This document shows positions 15,022 to 16,481 of a stretch of 16,481 nt of DNA, one piece after another (the first letter of the stretch is position 1; each line of letters opens with the position of its first letter). The position numbers and the translations under genes are program-made. Under the pieces are notes generated by a model. It was not told the origin of the DNA. It saw only the letters and a program-made list of their open reading frames with translations, and ran no database searches. The DNA lies in contig JAJCXL010000074.1 of assembly GCA_029263435.1 (NCBI GenBank), forward strand, positions 1 through 16,481. The letters are read 5' to 3'. Source of the DNA: Acidobacteriota bacterium. GTDB lineage: Bacteria > Acidobacteriota > Vicinamibacteria > Marinacidobacterales > SMYC01.

Positions 15022-15903
15022 GTGGCATTTCGACAGCGAAGAATGCTCTCCCCCAGCCGAGCGCTGGCAGCCGGCCTTGGGCTGAGTCTGCTGGGCGTGT
15101 CTTCGGAGCTGGCGCCAACGGCGCCACTATCTTCTGCGCCGAGCTTCGCGGCGAGAACGATTCAGGAACAGGAAGACCCCTTCGCCTTGCAGCGCTCTTT
15201 GCGCGAGGCCAGAGGCGATGTCCCGGTCAAGGTCTCGTCCATTCCGCGCGAGTTCTACTTCAGCCGCGCCGCTTACACCGGCTACTACCGGTTTCGGGAT
15301 TTTCGGAGCTGGAGCGTGGATTTCCCCAAGGCGGATCGTCAGTTTCTCATCGGGCTTCGCCGGCTCACGAATCTCGACGCGTCGGAAGCGGAGAACCCGG
15401 TGCGGCTCACGGATCCGGAGCTCGGCCGGTTTCCGTTTCTCTACACCGTCGAAGTCGGCTACATGGCTTTGACGGAGGCCGAGGTCTCCGGATTGAGGCG
15501 CTATCTGCAAGCGGGCGGATTTCTCGTCATCGACGATTTCTGGGGATCGTTCGAGTGGGAGAACTTTCAAACCCAACTGCAAAGAATTCTCCCGGGCCAT
15601 CCCATCGTCGACATCCCGCTCGACCACCCCATCTTCAATTGCTTCTACAACGTCAGCGAGATCGTTCAAGTCCCCAATGTGGGGCAAGGCATGCAAGGCG
15701 GTCCCACGTGGGAGTCCGACGGCTACTACCCGGCCGTGAAAGGTGTCTTCGACGAGCGAGGGAGGCTCATGGTCGTCATCAACTGGAATACCGATCTTGG
15801 AGACGCGTGGGAGTGGGCGGAGAATCCGTACTATCCGCTGAAGTTCTCTACTTACGCGTATCAAATGGGAGTGAACTTCATCATTTACGCGATGAGTCAC
15901 TAA
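15022..15903 (+). CDS. DUF4159 domain protein, exported
   Basis: From GTG 15022 the protein has 293 residues and a good signal sequence: basic MAFRQRR followed by ALAAGLGLSLLGVSSELA. TTG at 14971 would add 17 residues and ATG at 15043 would remove 7. The mature part matches DUF4159 (PF13709): EFYFSRAAYTGYYR, then RLTNLDASEAENPVRLTDPELGRFPFLY-type text, VGYMALTEAEVSGLRRYLQAGGFLVIDDFWG, a LDHPIFNCFYNV segment and a C-terminal MGVNFIIYAM. The fold recalls ThuA/glutamine-amidotransferase-like domains. Its function is unknown. In many bacteria DUF4159 genes sit with MoxR, DUF58 and VWA membrane proteins. Here a VWA membrane gene follows 48 bases downstream, which agrees with that pattern. Confidence 0.88.
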   Translation: MAFRQRRMLSPSRALAAGLGLSLLGVSSELAPTAPLSSAPSFAARTIQEQEDPFALQRSLREARGDVPVKVSSIPREFYFSRAAYTGYYRFRDFRSWSVDFPKADRQFLIGLRRLTNLDASEAENPVRLTDPELGRFPFLYTVEVGYMALTEAEVSGLRRYLQAGGFLVIDDFWGSFEWENFQTQLQRILPGHPIVDIPLDHPIFNCFYNVSEIVQVPNVGQGMQGGPTWESDGYYPAVKGVFDERGRLMVVINWNTDLGDAWEWAENPYYPLKFSTYAYQMGVNFIIYAMSH

Positions 15904-15951
15904 GCGACTAAGTCTATCGGCTACTGAACGATAAAACTGACAAAACTATTG

Positions 15952-16481
15952 ATGAGCTCCATCGAGAACGCCTTCGAATTTCTCTTCAAATATCGACCGC
16001 TTCTGTTCCAGCGCGGCGAGCTCGGCTTCGGCGTGCCGTTTTGGTTCGTGGTCCTGGGCGTCGTCGCCGTATTGCTCGCGGTCCGGTTCTTGCTGCGCTA
16101 TCGCGACGTGCGGGGGAAGAGTACGAAACGCGATCGAACCATCTTGAACGGTCTCCGGGCGGCCGCGCTGCTGCTCACCCTTTTTTGCTTGCTGCGACCG
16201 ACCTTGTCGTTGAGCACGGTCGTGCCTCAACAAAGCTTCGTGGGCATTCTGTTGGACGACTCGCGAAGCATGCAGATTAGCGACATCGACGACGAGCCTC
16301 GCGGGAACTTTATCCTCGATACCTTCGGACCCGAGGGGAGCGCACTTTCGAAAGCGTTGGAGGAGAAGTTCCGGCTGCGCTTCTTTCGGTTCTCAGAGAC
16401 CGCGAATCGGCTAGCCGATCCTGCGGCGATGTCGTTTGGCGGGGCGCGGACCCATCTGTCGCGAGCGCTCGAGCGCAGCGC
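15952..16481 (+). CDS. Membrane-anchored VWA (BatA/BatB-like) protein, 3'-truncated by window edge
   Basis: From ATG 15952 the frame stays open to the last base, giving 176 residues. There are two membrane helices (about 28-48 and 66-82). An extracytoplasmic von Willebrand A domain begins at about residue 94: FVGILLDDSRSM holds the metal-site D-x-S-x-S (Asp102, Ser104, Ser106), and Thr167 in ARTHLSRAL fits the third metal ligand. This layout (helices first, then VWA) is typical of the large membrane proteins found with DUF4159, DUF58 and MoxR AAA+ genes, in which VWA proteins are thought to work with the ATPase in envelope assembly or stress. An in-frame stop at 15925 bounds the start; no strong Shine-Dalgarno site is visible. 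Its full length and C-terminal domains are beyond the window. Confidence 0.85.
   Translation, partial: MSSIENAFEFLFKYRPLLFQRGELGFGVPFWFVVLGVVAVLLAVRFLLRYRDVRGKSTKRDRTILNGLRAAALLLTLFCLLRPTLSLSTVVPQQSFVGILLDDSRSMQISDIDDEPRGNFILDTFGPEGSALSKALEEKFRLRFFRFSETANRLADPAAMSFGGARTHLSRALERS

Overview
The window looks like chromosomal DNA of a GC-rich Gram-negative bacterium, most probably a member of the Acidobacteriota. The clues are a secreted VWFA protein of the type common in acidobacteria, a BshC (bacillithiol) gene, a membrane Ser/Thr kinase with PEGA and TonB-C domains, and a DUF4159/VWA membrane module. No rRNA, tRNA, insertion sequence, prophage gene or CRISPR array was seen. Several genes use GTG or TTG starts. 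No stretch over 300 bases lacks a gene; the largest gaps are about 215, 202 and 147 bases.

Layout. 1-852: 3' part of a glutamate/dicarboxylate-type (DAACS) symporter with altered cation-site residues, followed closely by a small Dabb-fold protein (866-1162). 1195-2790 (minus): bshC. A divergent regulatory gap follows with a good sigma70-like promoter. 3006-7208 is a tight three-gene operon: a kinase-PEGA-PEGA-TonB protein, an FHA-zinc ribbon-RDD membrane protein, and signal peptidase I, with start/stop spacings of +4 and -4 bases. 7229-9238 (minus): argS, with a perfect TATAAT so close to the start codon that the mRNA should be nearly leaderless. 9347-10759: a patatin-like membrane protein that has lost both catalytic residues. 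10861-13286: a small membrane protein and a bifunctional homocysteine methyltransferase/methylenetetrahydrofolate reductase, 5 bases apart. 13434-14417: secreted VWA protein. 14502-14819: small unrecognised gene. 15022-15903 and 15952 to the window end: a DUF4159 protein and a membrane-anchored VWA protein, the start of a cluster that continues past the window.

How the genes work together. The clearest functional unit is 3006-7208. The cytoplasmic linker of the kinase holds five acidic Thr motifs that look like autophosphorylation or FHA-docking sites, and the next gene encodes an FHA protein, so a kinase-to-FHA relay at the inner membrane is a reasonable hypothesis. Homocysteine methylation and folate reduction are joined in one polypeptide at 11439-13286. 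The most unusual single protein is the patatin-like pseudoenzyme at 9347-10759. No wholly new defence or mobile system could be demonstrated.
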